DNA from: Thiorhodovibrio litoralis
Lineage (GTDB): Bacteria; Pseudomonadota; Gammaproteobacteria; Chromatiales; Chromatiaceae
Length of the DNA stretch: 64,000 nucleotides
NCBI RefSeq assembly: GCF_033954455.1
Contig: NZ_CP121473.1
Span: forward strand, 2,528,501-2,592,500
Reading direction: 5' to 3'
The stretch's first letter is position 1. Every line of letters begins with the position of its first letter. A program made the position numbers and the translations under genes. Below, piece after piece: positions 1-9,815 of this stretch. The notes below the pieces were generated by a model, which was not told the origin of the DNA, searched no databases, and worked only from the letters and a program-made list of their open reading frames with translations.

Positions 1-1247
1 TCGGAAACAAGGTCAGCATCATCACCGGCGGCCCTGGTGTCGGCAAGACCACGGTGGTCAATGCGCTGCTGCTGATGCTGCGCGCCAAGCGCATCAGCAT
101 TCGCCTGTGCGCGCCGACCGGCCGCGCAGCCAAGCGCCTGGCCGAGACGACCGGGCAGGAAGCCAAGACCATTCATCGCTTGTTGGAGTACGATCCGCGG
201 CGTCAGGGCTTCAAGCACGACGCGAGCGAGCCGCTGGACGCCAACCTGGTCGTCTGCGATGAGGCCTCCATGGTGGATGTGAGCCTGATGCACAAGCTGG
301 TGCAGGCGCTGCCTGATCATGCCGCGCTCTTGCTGGTGGGCGATGTCGATCAGCTGCCGTCGGTCGGCCCGGGTGCCGTGCTGGCCGATCTGATTGCCTC
401 GGGCGCCATTGCGACGGTGCGCCTGCGCGAGATTTTTCGTCAGGGCCAAAGCTCGCGCATCGTGCTGAATGCGCATCGGGTGAATGCGGGCCAGCTGCCC
501 GAGGTGCCCGAGCCTCAGCCGCCGGACGGAGATTTCTTTTTGATCCGTTGCGAAACGCCTGTGCAGATCGGCGAGCGACTGCTACGCACCGTGACCGAGC
601 GCATCCCGCAGCGCTTCGGGCTCGATCCGTTGCAAGACATTCAGGTGCTCACGCCGATGAATCGCGGCGATCTTGGCACCCGCGCGCTCAATGCCAGCCT
701 GCAGCGGGCGCTGAACGGCGCTGCCGAGCCGCGCGTCGAGCGCTTCGGCTGGGTGTTCGCCCCAGGGGATAAGGTGATACAGACGGTCAATAACTATGAT
801 AAAGAGGTGTTCAACGGCGATATCGGCCGGATTCTCAGCATCGACACCGACGCACGCGATCTGCGCGTGGCCTTCGACGGTCGGGTGCTGGTCTACGAAT
901 TTGGCGAGCTCGACGAGCTGGCGCTGGCCTATGCCATCAGCGTCCATAAAGCGCAAGGCTCGGAGTATCCCGCCGTGGTTATTCCGCTGTCGACCCAGCA
1001 TTTCATGATGCTCAGGCGCAACCTGCTCTACACCGGCATGACGCGTGGCAAACGCCTGGTGGTGCTGATCGCCCAGCCACAGGCGCTGAGCATGGCTGCT
1101 GAGCAGACCGGGGAGGCGCGCTTGACCCGCCTTGCCAAGCGCCTGACAGCTAAAGCCCCGGCTACCCCAGAAGACCAATTTGTGGAATTTTCACCCCCTG
1201 CCCAGCAAAGCAACCCAACTGGCGAATCGGGAGAATGCGTATCGTGA
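1..1247 (+). CDS. recD2: RecD2-like ATP-dependent DNA helicase, 5'-truncated by window edge
   Basis: Superfamily 1 5'-3' DNA helicase of the RecD/RecD2 type, acting in DNA repair or recombination. The open frame is continuous from base 3, so the N-terminal part lies outside the window. Visible motifs are a Walker A (GGPGVGKT, nt 27-50), the [10 protein letters not shown] motif, a Walker B-like VCDEASMVD (about nt 253-279), [13 protein letters not shown], and the C-terminal UvrD-like helicase block with [11 protein letters not shown] and LYTGMTRGK. The last 13 bases overlap the following queA frame, which suggests co-transcription. RecD2 rather than the RecBCD subunit is favoured because no recB or recC neighbour is visible, but the missing N-terminus prevents a firm subfamily call. 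Confidence 0.85.
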   Translation, partial: GNKVSIITGGPGVGKTTVVNALLLMLRAKRISIRLCAPTGRAAKRLAETTGQEAKTIHRLLEYDPRRQGFKHDASEPLDANLVVCDEASMVDVSLMHKLVQALPDHAALLLVGDVDQLPSVGPGAVLADLIASGAIATVRLREIFRQGQSSRIVLNAHRVNAGQLPEVPEPQPPDGDFFLIRCETPVQIGERLLRTVTERIPQRFGLDPLQDIQVLTPMNRGDLGTRALNASLQRALNGAAEPRVERFGWVFAPGDKVIQTVNNYDKEVFNGDIGRILSIDTDARDLRVAFDGRVLVYEFGELDELALAYAISVHKAQGSEYPAVVIPLSTQHFMMLRRNLLYTGMTRGKRLVVLIAQPQALSMAAEQTGEARLTRLAKRLTAKAPATPEDQFVEFSPPAQQSNPTGESGECVS

Positions 1248-2395
1248 GCGGCCCCCATGCAATTGAGCCTGCTGCCGAGCCCGGCGAGCAACCAGTAGTC
1301 GCCGGGCCTTGGGATCGACCAGCGACTGAATCCGAAACCAGGCAGCGCCCGCTGCAGCGCTCCGACTTTCATTTCGATTTGCCGCCCGAGCTGATCGCCC
1401 AGCGCCCCTTGCCGGAGCGCGGTGCCAGCCGTCTGCTGGCGCTCGATGGCCAGACGGGCGCGCTGCGCGACCTGCACTTTGGCGATCTCCCGAGCCTACT
1501 GCGCGCTGGCGATCTGTTGGTGTTCAACAACACCCGCGTTATCCCGGCGCGGCTTTATGGGCAAAAGGAAACCGGCGGCAAGGTCGAGGTGCTGATCGAG
1601 CGCCTGACCGGCGTGCGCGAGGCCATCGCGCAGGTGCGCGCTAGCAAACCACCACGGCCCGGCACGCGCATCCGGCTCGCCGATGGCCAGACTCTCATTG
1701 TGAGCGCCCGCCAGGACAGCTTCTACCAGCTTCAAGCCGAGCAGGAAGACATCACCACGCTGCTCGCACGCCACGGCCATGTGCCGCTGCCGCCCTATAT
1801 CGAGCGCGCCGACGACACCAGCGACCTCGAACGCTATCAGACGGTCTACGCGCGTCGAGCCGGTGCCGTGGCGGCGCCGACCGCCGGGCTTCATTTTGAT
1901 GACGGGATGCTAAAGCAGCTTGAGGCCATGGGCGTCGACTTTGCCGAGCTGACACTGCATGTCGGTGCCGGCACCTTTCAACCGGTGCGGGTGGACAATC
2001 TCGACGAACATCAAATGCACGCCGAATGGCTTGAGGTCAGCAGCGAAGTGGTGGACGCGATCACCCGCGCCAAAGCCAGAGGCGGACGAGTAGTCGCGGT
2101 CGGCACCACCAGCGTGCGCAGCCTGGAAACTGCTGCCGCCGATGGCCAGCTCAGGCCCTTCTGCGGTGATAGCCGGCTCTTCATCCGCCCCGGCTATCGC
2201 TTCCGCGTTATCGATGCCATGGTGACCAACTTTCACCTGCCCGAGTCCACGCTGCTGATGCTGGTGTCCGCCTTTGCTGGATACCGGAATATTCTGGCCG
2301 CCTACCAGCACGCCGTCGCCGAGAGGTATCGGTTTTTCAGCTATGGGGATGCGATGTTTCTGACGCCACTGAGGCACTCGTCATCGTCATCCTGA
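1235..2395 (+). CDS. queA: S-adenosylmethionine:tRNA ribosyltransferase-isomerase QueA
   Basis: Transfers and isomerises the ribosyl moiety of S-adenosylmethionine onto 7-aminomethyl-7-deazaguanine in tRNA, giving epoxyqueuosine; cytoplasmic queuosine pathway. Family motifs are [46 protein letters not shown] and [17 protein letters not shown]. The protein is 386 aa from ATG 1235, with about 42 residues before the usual start region ([16 protein letters not shown]). The GGAG at 1230-1233 is too close to ATG 1235 but well spaced from the in-frame GTG at 1244, so 1244 may be the real start. The gene overlaps the upstream helicase end. The function is secure; the N-terminus is not. Confidence 0.93.
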   Translation: MRIVSGPHAIEPAAEPGEQPVVAGPWDRPATESETRQRPLQRSDFHFDLPPELIAQRPLPERGASRLLALDGQTGALRDLHFGDLPSLLRAGDLLVFNNTRVIPARLYGQKETGGKVEVLIERLTGVREAIAQVRASKPPRPGTRIRLADGQTLIVSARQDSFYQLQAEQEDITTLLARHGHVPLPPYIERADDTSDLERYQTVYARRAGAVAAPTAGLHFDDGMLKQLEAMGVDFAELTLHVGAGTFQPVRVDNLDEHQMHAEWLEVSSEVVDAITRAKARGGRVVAVGTTSVRSLETAAADGQLRPFCGDSRLFIRPGYRFRVIDAMVTNFHLPESTLLMLVSAFAGYRNILAAYQHAVAERYRFFSYGDAMFLTPLRHSSSSS

Positions 2396-2406
2396 AGCAT
2401 CTGCCG

Positions 2407-3474
2407 TTACTGACTTGCCGGTATCCAGCAGGCGTTCATCCATTGCCGCATTTCCTCGCGGGTGTTGCGCAAATTGGCCCTGGCATCCATGCGGGTGATC
2501 CGGCCATCGCCATTGACGTCTCCACAGGCCGCTCGGGGCAAGTAGCACTCTTGGATCCAGATGCGATGCTCGTTGATTCGTTCAGCTTTAAACGTGCTGA
2601 TGTCACTTGAATCGACTTGTCCGTCGCCGTTCACATCGGCGCAGGAAAAGTAGTCCATCGTGATCGTATTATCAATGAAGTCAAGGAAACTGCTCACGCG
2701 CGTGTAAACGCCGTACTTTCCGGGTTCGGCGCAGCCAATGCCCCAGCTGGTGATTCCTGCGAGCGTCCAATCGCTTCCCACAGGAATCATCAAGGGTCCG
2801 CCGCTGTCGCCTTGACAGGCATCCTTACCCCCGGCTGCGTAGCCCGCGCACAGATTGGACGCGACAATGTCCTCGCCGTAGTAGGCCCTCTGGCAAGTCT
2901 GGTTACTCACAACAGGCAATGCGACCTGTTGCAGAATGTCGGGATAAGAGGTGTTCCAATCCCGTGGGTTGGTATCTCCCCATCCGATAACCGTTGCCAT
3001 TGACCCCGCTGCGATTTCCGGTGCCTGGTAAAGCGGGAGCGCAGGGTAGCCGCTAGCAGGGGTTTCGAGCTCGATCAGAGCAATGTCATTGATGTCACCG
3101 TCGTAGTCAGGATGATTGACAATGCGTTTGGCGCCAATTCTGACCCCGATGCCCTGGCTGAGGTCTGTTCGCAGATTATCCACGCCTATAACGACGTCGA
3201 CCGTCGCCGGGGACTCGCCCTCCGTGCAGTGCGCGGCGGTGACCACCCAGTAGGGATCGATGAGAGTGCCGCCGCAGAAGGCGCCGTCGGCAGGGTTTGC
3301 ATCGGAAGCGGAGATCAGAGCGGCCATCCAGGGCCAGGTCCCGCGAGGTGCGTCCTGCCCCCCGATAATCCTTGTCTGTGCATTCTGACTGTTGGGTGGC
3401 GGATTGTTGGCCGCAGGTGCGGCCGCGGCCAGCGCAACAGAAGCCAAGAAAACCGATAAAGATATTTTCTTCAT
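2407..3474 (-). CDS. secreted trypsin-like serine protease (S1) with C-terminal dockerin-like repeats
   Basis: Predicted exported S1-family endopeptidase of 355 aa. The start at 3474 gives a good signal peptide (MKKISLSVFLASVALAAAAP); a longer frame to 3564 adds 30 unlikely residues. A zymogen-type cleavage site R/IIGGQ lies at residue 35. The triad is His82 (TAAHC), Asp130 (NDIALIEL) and Ser224 (GDSGGP). Asp218, six residues before the serine, predicts trypsin-like cleavage after Lys or Arg. The C-terminus carries two EF-hand-like loops, DVNGDGQVDSSD (near 280) and DVNGDGRITRMD (near 319), as in type I dockerins. No cohesin partner is visible, so the repeats may only bind calcium. Six or more cysteines fit an extracytoplasmic protein. 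Confidence 0.88.
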   Translation of the reverse strand: MKKISLSVFLASVALAAAAPAANNPPPNSQNAQTRIIGGQDAPRGTWPWMAALISASDANPADGAFCGGTLIDPYWVVTAAHCTEGESPATVDVVIGVDNLRTDLSQGIGVRIGAKRIVNHPDYDGDINDIALIELETPASGYPALPLYQAPEIAAGSMATVIGWGDTNPRDWNTSYPDILQQVALPVVSNQTCQRAYYGEDIVASNLCAGYAAGGKDACQGDSGGPLMIPVGSDWTLAGITSWGIGCAEPGKYGVYTRVSSFLDFIDNTITMDYFSCADVNGDGQVDSSDISTFKAERINEHRIWIQECYLPRAACGDVNGDGRITRMDARANLRNTREEMRQWMNACWIPASQ

Positions 3475-3888
3475 TTTGTGCCTACACATGTTCACGGTTG
3501 AGGCTAACGCGCACCTGGCAGTCAGGGCGACGATTGCGAAACGTACTGATTTGGGCCGACACACCGATGCGCAAGGTGGCCTAAGGCTCTTGCGCAGGCG
3601 TTTGCTCTTTGACTATAGCAGAAGCAGTTTGACTTTAGAGCTGAGGTTTCGTTCCTGCTCAATGCGCGGGTTGCACCGCATGCGCCTGAGGTGGATGCGC
3701 AGTCGAATCTCACGCGCAAGGCGAATATCATGCCATGCTTGCTATCGGGGAAGGCGCCCGCACCCTGGTGAGTGGCCACGTTGCCCGCCCTAAATTATCC
3801 ACACCCGAGCCCTCACCCAATCCAACCGCAAGAATTGCTTGCACACGGCGATTAACCGCTCAGATTCCTCGCGTCCACAGGCGTGTCT
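3475..3888. other. non-coding divergent intergenic region
   Basis: About 410 bases separate the minus-strand protease from the plus-strand efflux operon, so promoters for both should lie here. I see no convincing gene on either strand; the short frames present lack family features and good ribosome binding sites. Two TTGACT hexamers near 3608 and 3630 are possible -35-like elements but are not paired with a clear -10. Confidence 0.5.
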
Positions 3889-5154
3889 ATGACCATTTCT
3901 GTTAGAAAACTCGTGCCATTTCTGCTGCCGGTGCTCATCATCGGCCTGGCGCTCGGTCTGTTTCGCTTTCTCAAGGCGACCAAGCCCGCGCAGACGCCAC
4001 CGCAGGTGCAGGAGCGGGTGTGGCGGGTCGCGGTCGAGACGATCAACCCGGAGCCGCTCGCCCCCGAGTTGACGCTCTATGGCCAGGTGGGAACGCCCGA
4101 CCTGCTCAATTTGACCGCCTCCGCCACCGCCTGGGTGGAGCAGGTGGCAGTGCGCGACGGCGACCGGGTGCGCAAGGGCGATCTGCTGCTGGAGCTGGAT
4201 TCGCGCGACTTCCTGCCGCGCATCGAACAGGCGCGCTCGGAGATTCAGGGGCTCGACGCGGAGATCGAGAGCGAGAACAACCGCCACGAAACCGACCAGC
4301 TTGCGCTTGAGCAGGAGCAGGAGCTGCTGGAGCTGGCCGACCAGGGCGTTGCGCGCCAGCAGCGGCTAAAGACGCAAAAGGTCGGGGCCGAGCAGGCGCT
4401 CGACGATGCTAAGCAACAGCAGGCGCAGCAGGCGCTGGCGGTATCCAATCGCAAGATGAGCATCGCCGATCATCCCAGCCGTTTGCGCGGTTTGCAGGCC
4501 AGGTTGGCCAGCGCTAAGGCGAAGCTCGCGCAGCTTGAGCTGGAATACGAGCGTGCGAGCCTGAAAGCGCCTTACGATGGTGTGATCGCCGATGTGGAGG
4601 TGACCGCAGGAGATCAGGTTGCGCGCGGGGAAGTGCTGCTGACACTTTATGCCATTGGTAGTCTGGAGGTGCGTGCGCGCATCCCGGCGACCTATCAGGA
4701 GGAGATTCTCGCCGCTCTCAATGCGGGAGAGGTGCTCTCCGCGTCCTCCGAGGTCGCCGGGGCCGACGTTAGTCTGCGCCTTGCGCGGCTCGACGGCGAG
4801 GCGCAGGCAAGCGGCATCGACGGGCTCTTTAAGGTTGCGAATCATGCCGAGCTGCTGCGCATCGGTCAGCTCCTGACCCTTCGCATGGCGCGCGAGCCGC
4901 AGGCCGATGCAGTGGCTGTGCCCATGGCGGCGGTTTATGGCGGCGAGCGGGTCTATGAGATCGAGGAGAATAAGTCCCCTGAACCGGTGCTGCGCATGCG
5001 TGGCGTGGCGGTGGAGATGCTCGGCACCCGTCGCGAACCTGACGGCCGCGAGCTGGCCCTGGTGCGCTCCCCGGAGCTGACCGCGGGTGACCGTCTGGTT
5101 ATCACTCACCTGCCCAATGCCATCAATGGGCTGCGCGTGGAGGTTGTCGAGTGA
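3889..5154 (+). CDS. RND efflux periplasmic adaptor (membrane fusion protein)
   Basis: Periplasmic adaptor linking an inner-membrane RND pump to an outer-membrane channel. An N-terminal membrane anchor (LVPFLLPVLIIGLALGLF) is followed by a biotinyl-lipoyl-like half (AVRDGDRVRKGDLLLELD), a long Glu/Gln-rich coiled-coil hairpin (about nt 4220-4540), the second lipoyl half (LKAPYDGVIADVEVTAGDQV) and beta-barrel domains. The start is ATG 3889 or GTG 3883; neither has a strong ribosome binding site. The stop overlaps the GTG start of the pump gene by 4 bases (GTGA), so the two are translationally coupled. No local regulator or outer-membrane channel gene is present, so the substrate is unknown. 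Confidence 0.9.
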   Translation: MTISVRKLVPFLLPVLIIGLALGLFRFLKATKPAQTPPQVQERVWRVAVETINPEPLAPELTLYGQVGTPDLLNLTASATAWVEQVAVRDGDRVRKGDLLLELDSRDFLPRIEQARSEIQGLDAEIESENNRHETDQLALEQEQELLELADQGVARQQRLKTQKVGAEQALDDAKQQQAQQALAVSNRKMSIADHPSRLRGLQARLASAKAKLAQLELEYERASLKAPYDGVIADVEVTAGDQVARGEVLLTLYAIGSLEVRARIPATYQEEILAALNAGEVLSASSEVAGADVSLRLARLDGEAQASGIDGLFKVANHAELLRIGQLLTLRMAREPQADAVAVPMAAVYGGERVYEIEENKSPEPVLRMRGVAVEMLGTRREPDGRELALVRSPELTAGDRLVITHLPNAINGLRVEVVE

Positions 5155-8100
5155 GCGCCAGTGACCGGGCTGGACCCGCGGGTCGTCAGACCGTTGCGAA
5201 GGGGCCGGGTATGGGGCAGGCGATGGGGCATAAGTCAGACCTGATCGGCCTGTTTGCGCATCACAAGGTCGCGGCCAATCTGCTGATGGTCATCATGCTG
5301 ATGGCCGGTGCCTTTGCCATCGATCGGCTGAACGTGCAGTTCTTCCCGAGCTTCGATCTTGAGATCGTCACGGTGCGGGTGGTCTGGACCGGCGCCAGTG
5401 CCGAGGACATCGAAGACGGCATCACCAATCCGCTCGAGCAGCGACTGCGCACGCTCGACAATCTCGACAAGATGACCTCTACCTCCAGCCAGGGGTTGTC
5501 GTCGATCACGCTGGAATTCAAAGAAGACGCCGACCCACTGCTGGCGCTCGATCAAGTCCGTCGCTTTGTCGATGAGTTCCGCAACTTCCCGGCCGATGCC
5601 GAGAAGCCCCAAGTGGCGCTGGTCACCCGCTACGAGCAGGTCGCGCGGTTGCTGATTACCGGACCGGATTCGCCCGACGAGCTGCGCCAGTTAGCGCGCC
5701 AGCTCGAGACCGAGCTGATTGACCGTGGCATCGACAAGGTCGATATCAACGGGCTGCCGGACGAGGAGATCAGCATCGAGATCGACAACGCTCGGCTCGA
5801 GGAACTCGATCTCAGTCTCGGGCAGATCGGTGATCGGGTGGCGGCCTTCAGCCGCGACCTGCCAGCAGGCTCGGTTGGTCGCGGGGAGGGCGCGCGCGAG
5901 CTGCGCAGTCTCGACAAGCGGCGCGATCCGCTGGAGTTCGCCAGCCTGCCGGTGCAGACCCAGGCCGAGCTGCGGGTCAACCTCGGCGACATCGCTAAGG
6001 TAGAACGGCGCCCCAGCGACGGCAGCGTGGAGCTGAGCTACCGCGAGCAGCCGGCGGTGGAGCTGATCGTGCAGCGCGCCGAGACCGGCGACTCGCTAGC
6101 GGCGGCCAAGGTGTTTGACCAGTGGCTCAAGGATACCCGCCCGACGCTGCCGCCGGGCGTCGAGCTGCGGGCCTATGACCAGTCCTGGACCCTGATCCGC
6201 GATCGCATCATGCTGCTGGTCGGGAATGGACTCGGCGGTCTGGTGCTGGTGGTGGCCATTCTCTACCTGTTCCTGACGGGGCGGGTGGCCTTCTGGGTCG
6301 CTTGGGGTATTCCAGTGTCCTTTGCCGCGACCCTGTTCATCATGCTGCTGACCGGCGGCAGCATTAATATGATCAGCATGCTGGCGCTGATCATGGCGCT
6401 CGGCATCATCGTCGACGATGCCATCGTGGTCGGCGAGGACGCACTCGCTCATTACCAAATGGGCGAGGACCCACTATTGGCCGCCGAGGGCGGGGCGCGG
6501 CGCATGATGGCGCCGGTCATCGCCTCCTCACTCACCACCATCGCTGCCTTCCTGCCGCTGATGCTGGTCGGCGGGCGCATCGGCAATATCCTGATTGCCA
6601 TCCCCTCGGTGATCATTGCGGTGATCATCGCCTCCTTGATTGAGAGCTTTTTTGTCCTGCCCGGGCATCTACGCCATGCCTTCGTCCACTCGCACAAGGT
6701 GCAGCCGCATTCCATCCGCGCGCGGCTCGATCGCGCGTTCGATGATTTTCGCGACAGGATTTTCCGACCGCTGGCGACCTTTGCGGTGCATCAGCGCTTC
6801 GCGACCATCGCCAGTGCCCTGGCGTTGCTGATTCTCGCCGTCGGGCTGGTGGCCGGCGGCCGGGTGAGCTTTACTTTCTTTCCGACACCTGAGCCCCAGG
6901 TGCTATACGCCAACGCCACCTTCGCCGCCGGCACGCCGCGCGCGACTGTGGATCGCTTCCTGAACCACCTGGAGGAGCGCCTCTATCAAACCGAGCAGGA
7001 GTTCGATCAAGGCCAACTGATCAATCTGGCGGTGACCTATCACGGCTCCAAGGCCGGACCTGGTGGTGGTGCGGCCGATCAACTTGGCGCCATTCAGGTC
7101 GAGCTGCTTCCGCCGGACGAACGCTCGGTGCGCAACAACGAATTCATCCGCGATTGGCGCAAGAACCTGAAATTACCTGCCGGGCTTGAGCATCTGACGA
7201 TTACCTCGCGCCGTGTCGGCCCTCCGGGACGGGATCTGACCATCCGCCTCACCGGCCGCGGCGCAGAGCAGCTCAAGACCGCCGCGCTCGATTTGAGCGA
7301 AACCCTGTCCGGCGTCCCTGGCGTGCTCGAGGTCGAGGACGACATGGCCTATGGCCGCGAGCAGCTGATCTACTCCCTCACACCAGCCGGCGAGGCGCTC
7401 GGGCTCACGGTGGCTGATCTCGGTAACCAGTTGCGCACCGCCTACGACGGACGGCTGGTGCAGATCTTCCAGGACGGCGCGGATGAAGTCGAAGTGCGCG
7501 TGCGCTTGCCCGACGCCGAGCGCGACAGCCTGGCCAGCCTTTACCGGCTCAATATCCGCACCCCGGACGGGCAATCGGTGCCCCTGACCGCGGTAGCCAA
7601 ATGGCGCTCGCGCCAGGGCTTCGAGGTGCTGCGTCATGCTGACAGCAAGCTGGCGGTGGAAGTGACAGCTGATGTTGACACCAATCAGGCCAACACCGAC
7701 CGCATCATCGCCGCGCTGCAAGAAGGCCCGCTGCCGGAGCTGGAGCGCACCCACGGCATCAGCTATTCGTTCGAGGGACGCTCGGCCGACCAGCGCGACA
7801 CACTCTCCGACATGCGCAAGGGCGCACTCCTCGGGCTGACGCTGATCTACATCATCCTCGCCTGGGTGTTCGCCTCCTACGGCTGGCCGCTGGTGGTCAT
7901 GGCTGCCATTCCCTTCGGCATCAGCGGCGCTTTCTTCGGCCACTGGATCATGGGCATGGATCTCACCATCCTGTCCCTGTTCGGCATGTTCGGCCTGTCG
8001 GGTATTGTGGTGAACGACTCTATCATCCTGGTCAGCTTCTACCAGCGCTTGCGCGGCGAGGGTATGGCGGTGCGCGATGCGTTGATCGAAGCCTCCTGCC

Positions 8101-8339
8101 AACGCCTGCGCGCCGTGCTGCTCACCTCGCTGACCACCATCGCTGGCCTCACCCCGCTGCTGTTCGAGGACTCCTACCAAGCCCAATTCCTCATCCCCAT
8201 GGCGACCTCCATTGCCTTCGGCCTGGCCTTCTCCACCCTGCTGGTGCTGCTCGGCATCCCGGCGCTCCTGTCCCTGCACGAGAGCATCCACCACCGCCTG
8301 CTGTGGCTACGTGAGCGGTTGAGCGCCATGCTGGGTTGA
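5151..8339 (+). CDS. RND family efflux pump inner-membrane permease
   Basis: Proton-driven export pump of the AcrB/HAE superfamily, 1062 aa, close to the usual 1020-1050. It has the expected duplicated layout: TM1 (LLMVIMLMAGAFAID), a periplasmic porter loop, the TM2-6 block with the proton-relay motif GIIVDDAIVVGED near residue 415, a second periplasmic loop, and the TM8-12 block with GIVVNDSIILVSF. GTG 5151 overlaps the adaptor stop; in-frame ATGs at 5211 and 5223 are closer to the usual N-terminus (SDLIGLFAHHKVAANLL). The short N-terminus and VND motif resemble the poorly characterised environmental subgroup rather than AcrB or CusA. Substrate not predictable. Confidence 0.93.
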   Translation: MSASDRAGPAGRQTVAKGPGMGQAMGHKSDLIGLFAHHKVAANLLMVIMLMAGAFAIDRLNVQFFPSFDLEIVTVRVVWTGASAEDIEDGITNPLEQRLRTLDNLDKMTSTSSQGLSSITLEFKEDADPLLALDQVRRFVDEFRNFPADAEKPQVALVTRYEQVARLLITGPDSPDELRQLARQLETELIDRGIDKVDINGLPDEEISIEIDNARLEELDLSLGQIGDRVAAFSRDLPAGSVGRGEGARELRSLDKRRDPLEFASLPVQTQAELRVNLGDIAKVERRPSDGSVELSYREQPAVELIVQRAETGDSLAAAKVFDQWLKDTRPTLPPGVELRAYDQSWTLIRDRIMLLVGNGLGGLVLVVAILYLFLTGRVAFWVAWGIPVSFAATLFIMLLTGGSINMISMLALIMALGIIVDDAIVVGEDALAHYQMGEDPLLAAEGGARRMMAPVIASSLTTIAAFLPLMLVGGRIGNILIAIPSVIIAVIIASLIESFFVLPGHLRHAFVHSHKVQPHSIRARLDRAFDDFRDRIFRPLATFAVHQRFATIASALALLILAVGLVAGGRVSFTFFPTPEPQVLYANATFAAGTPRATVDRFLNHLEERLYQTEQEFDQGQLINLAVTYHGSKAGPGGGAADQLGAIQVELLPPDERSVRNNEFIRDWRKNLKLPAGLEHLTITSRRVGPPGRDLTIRLTGRGAEQLKTAALDLSETLSGVPGVLEVEDDMAYGREQLIYSLTPAGEALGLTVADLGNQLRTAYDGRLVQIFQDGADEVEVRVRLPDAERDSLASLYRLNIRTPDGQSVPLTAVAKWRSRQGFEVLRHADSKLAVEVTADVDTNQANTDRIIAALQEGPLPELERTHGISYSFEGRSADQRDTLSDMRKGALLGLTLIYIILAWVFASYGWPLVVMAAIPFGISGAFFGHWIMGMDLTILSLFGMFGLSGIVVNDSIILVSFYQRLRGEGMAVRDALIEASCQRLRAVLLTSLTTIAGLTPLLFEDSYQAQFLIPMATSIAFGLAFSTLLVLLGIPALLSLHESIHHRLLWLRERLSAMLG

Positions 8340-8341
8340 AG

Positions 8342-8399
8342 CCTACAAGGATGTATTCACGGCATCCCCCGCGAGCGTTACCCGGTCCAAAACCCGAAG
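8342..8399 (-). repeat. partial copy of an interspersed hairpin (REP-like) element
   Basis: Read on the minus strand, this segment contains GCCGTGAATACATCCTTG followed by TAGGC, preceded by CGCGGGGGA and an ACCGGGTAACG-type arm. It matches the core of the fuller element at 44222-44325 (GCCGTAAATACATCCCTG then TAGGC) at nearly every position. Only one half of the element is present here, between two convergently ending genes. Confidence 0.7.
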
Positions 8400-8413
8400 C
8401 TGATTTGGGCGGG

Positions 8414-9694
8414 CTAGCGAGTGGTGTTCACGTTTAGCTGGTAATCAACGCAGGGGTCGATGGCGGTTATCAGGAGTTGAGCCAGTCGTTTGATCTCGGC
8501 AGGATCATCATCCCTGGCGCTGGGCGGTAGGCTGGTTAGTGCCTGGGCGAGGCTGCCTTGGGGGTGGAAATTCCATTCGGTCGGTGCGAGCACCTGGTGT
8601 TGTTCGATGCGCGCTTCGCGCGCAACCAAGCGGTGCACTAGCAGTCCGCGCGCGGCGGGGACGGCGGCGATGCAGGTGTTGGGATTGGCGCGATGCGTCT
8701 GAACGGGTGGCGGTGCCTTGGTGCCGGTTGTCGCCAAGTCGGTTAGGGTTTGCGCGAGTTCGCTCAGCAGGGCGGTGAAGCGGGTCAGCAGGCCGTTGCC
8801 TTGGGTTTGGATCAGGTCGGCGACAAGCGGGTGGTCAGCCATGCGCGCGAGTGGGGTGGTTTCGTGACAGTGATTGGAGATGGTTGGAGTGGCGATGAAC
8901 GCCTCTGCGTCCTCGCCGCGCAGTTGCTGCTCGAAAGCGGCGAGATTGGGCGTGGTCAGAAAATGTGTCTGGGCGTGGCCGAGCCGGTCAATGCCTTGGT
9001 CCTGGATAATCCGTGAGAGTTTTGCGGCAGGAGCCTGGCTGTCGCGCATCCAGCGCTGCCAGCCAGCGATGGTTTCGCAGCTTGTAAGCCAGTCGGCGGC
9101 GGGCATGCCTAGGGTGGCCTGCTCGGCAAACGCGATGAGTTCGCGCGGCGCTTGTTCGCTGGCCTGGGATGGCGATGGAGATGGAGATGGGAAAGGGGAT
9201 GGGAAAGGGGATGGGAAAGGGGACGGAGAGATTGATGGGGAGGGGAGTGGCTGTATCGACCCTCCTAGGGTGAATGGATCGGCTCTCGCCCGCAGGCGGG
9301 CTTTTAACCGCTGATAGCTCTGCATGGCTTGGGCCATGCGGGCATCTTCGCGCGGCTGTTCGAGCAGTGGTGGCCAGTCGAGCAGCAAGCGCCATAGGTG
9401 CTCTTTGATCAGCTCCGCCTGCACGAGCTGCTGTCGGACATGTCGGGTGGCTGCATCGGGCGTGATGTTGAGAATCTGCTCGGCGGTGGTCGCAAAGGCC
9501 TGGGACTGCGCGGTGGCGCAAAGGCTGTAGAGCAAGGGGATCTGTCGGGCGACCTCGGTGACGGCCTTTCCGGTAAAGACCTGGGATGCCGTCAATGGGC
9601 GTGACGAGCGGATATCCACCTGCCAGCGCTCGCCGGTCCAGGCAAGCGCGATCTGCAGGCGTCCGGCAATTGTGTCCATGGCCATTTTGTCCAC
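8414..9694 (-). CDS. hupK: HupK-like [NiFe]-hydrogenase maturation protein (degenerate large-subunit homologue)
   Basis: Resembles the large subunit of uptake [NiFe] hydrogenases but lacks intact metal-binding motifs. In place of the N-terminal CxxC there is LYSLCATAQSQAFATTAEQ. The C-terminus has AIDPCVDYQLNV, keeping DPC without the second cysteine and without a cleavable tail. HupK proteins have this pattern and assist active-site cofactor assembly. Start is GTG 9694 or ATG 9685. A low-complexity PSPFPSPF stretch encoded by a G/A-rich tandem repeat (9172-9240) sits in the middle. No hyp, hup or structural hydrogenase gene is in the window, so the gene is an orphan here. Assignment rests on motifs only. 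Confidence 0.68.
   Translation of the reverse strand: MDKMAMDTIAGRLQIALAWTGERWQVDIRSSRPLTASQVFTGKAVTEVARQIPLLYSLCATAQSQAFATTAEQILNITPDAATRHVRQQLVQAELIKEHLWRLLLDWPPLLEQPREDARMAQAMQSYQRLKARLRARADPFTLGGSIQPLPSPSISPSPFPSPFPSPFPSPSPSPSQASEQAPRELIAFAEQATLGMPAADWLTSCETIAGWQRWMRDSQAPAAKLSRIIQDQGIDRLGHAQTHFLTTPNLAAFEQQLRGEDAEAFIATPTISNHCHETTPLARMADHPLVADLIQTQGNGLLTRFTALLSELAQTLTDLATTGTKAPPPVQTHRANPNTCIAAVPAARGLLVHRLVAREARIEQHQVLAPTEWNFHPQGSLAQALTSLPPSARDDDPAEIKRLAQLLITAIDPCVDYQLNVNTTR
9172..9240 (+). repeat. purine-rich tandem repeat within the HupK-like gene
   Basis: A 12-base unit of the form GGGAAAGGGGAT repeats about three times, flanked by GGAGAT repeats. It keeps the minus-strand frame and encodes repeating Pro-Ser-Pro-Phe. 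It looks like a replication-slippage expansion in a linker. Confidence 0.8.
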
Positions 9695-9815
9695 GTCAGT
9701 TGTGCTTTAGCCGCGATCGGGGTTTGGGTGTTGGTGCGCTCGCTTCGGTTGCGCGTTTGCCGGAAAACGGAAAGATCCTTCGAGCTGCGACGAGACCGGA
9801 TGGCGCGCGACGGGA

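Noticed and set aside
7173-8294. 373-codon minus-strand open frame opposite the RND pump
   Set aside because: Low-complexity Gln/His/Glu-rich translation typical of antisense to a membrane protein gene; no ribosome site.
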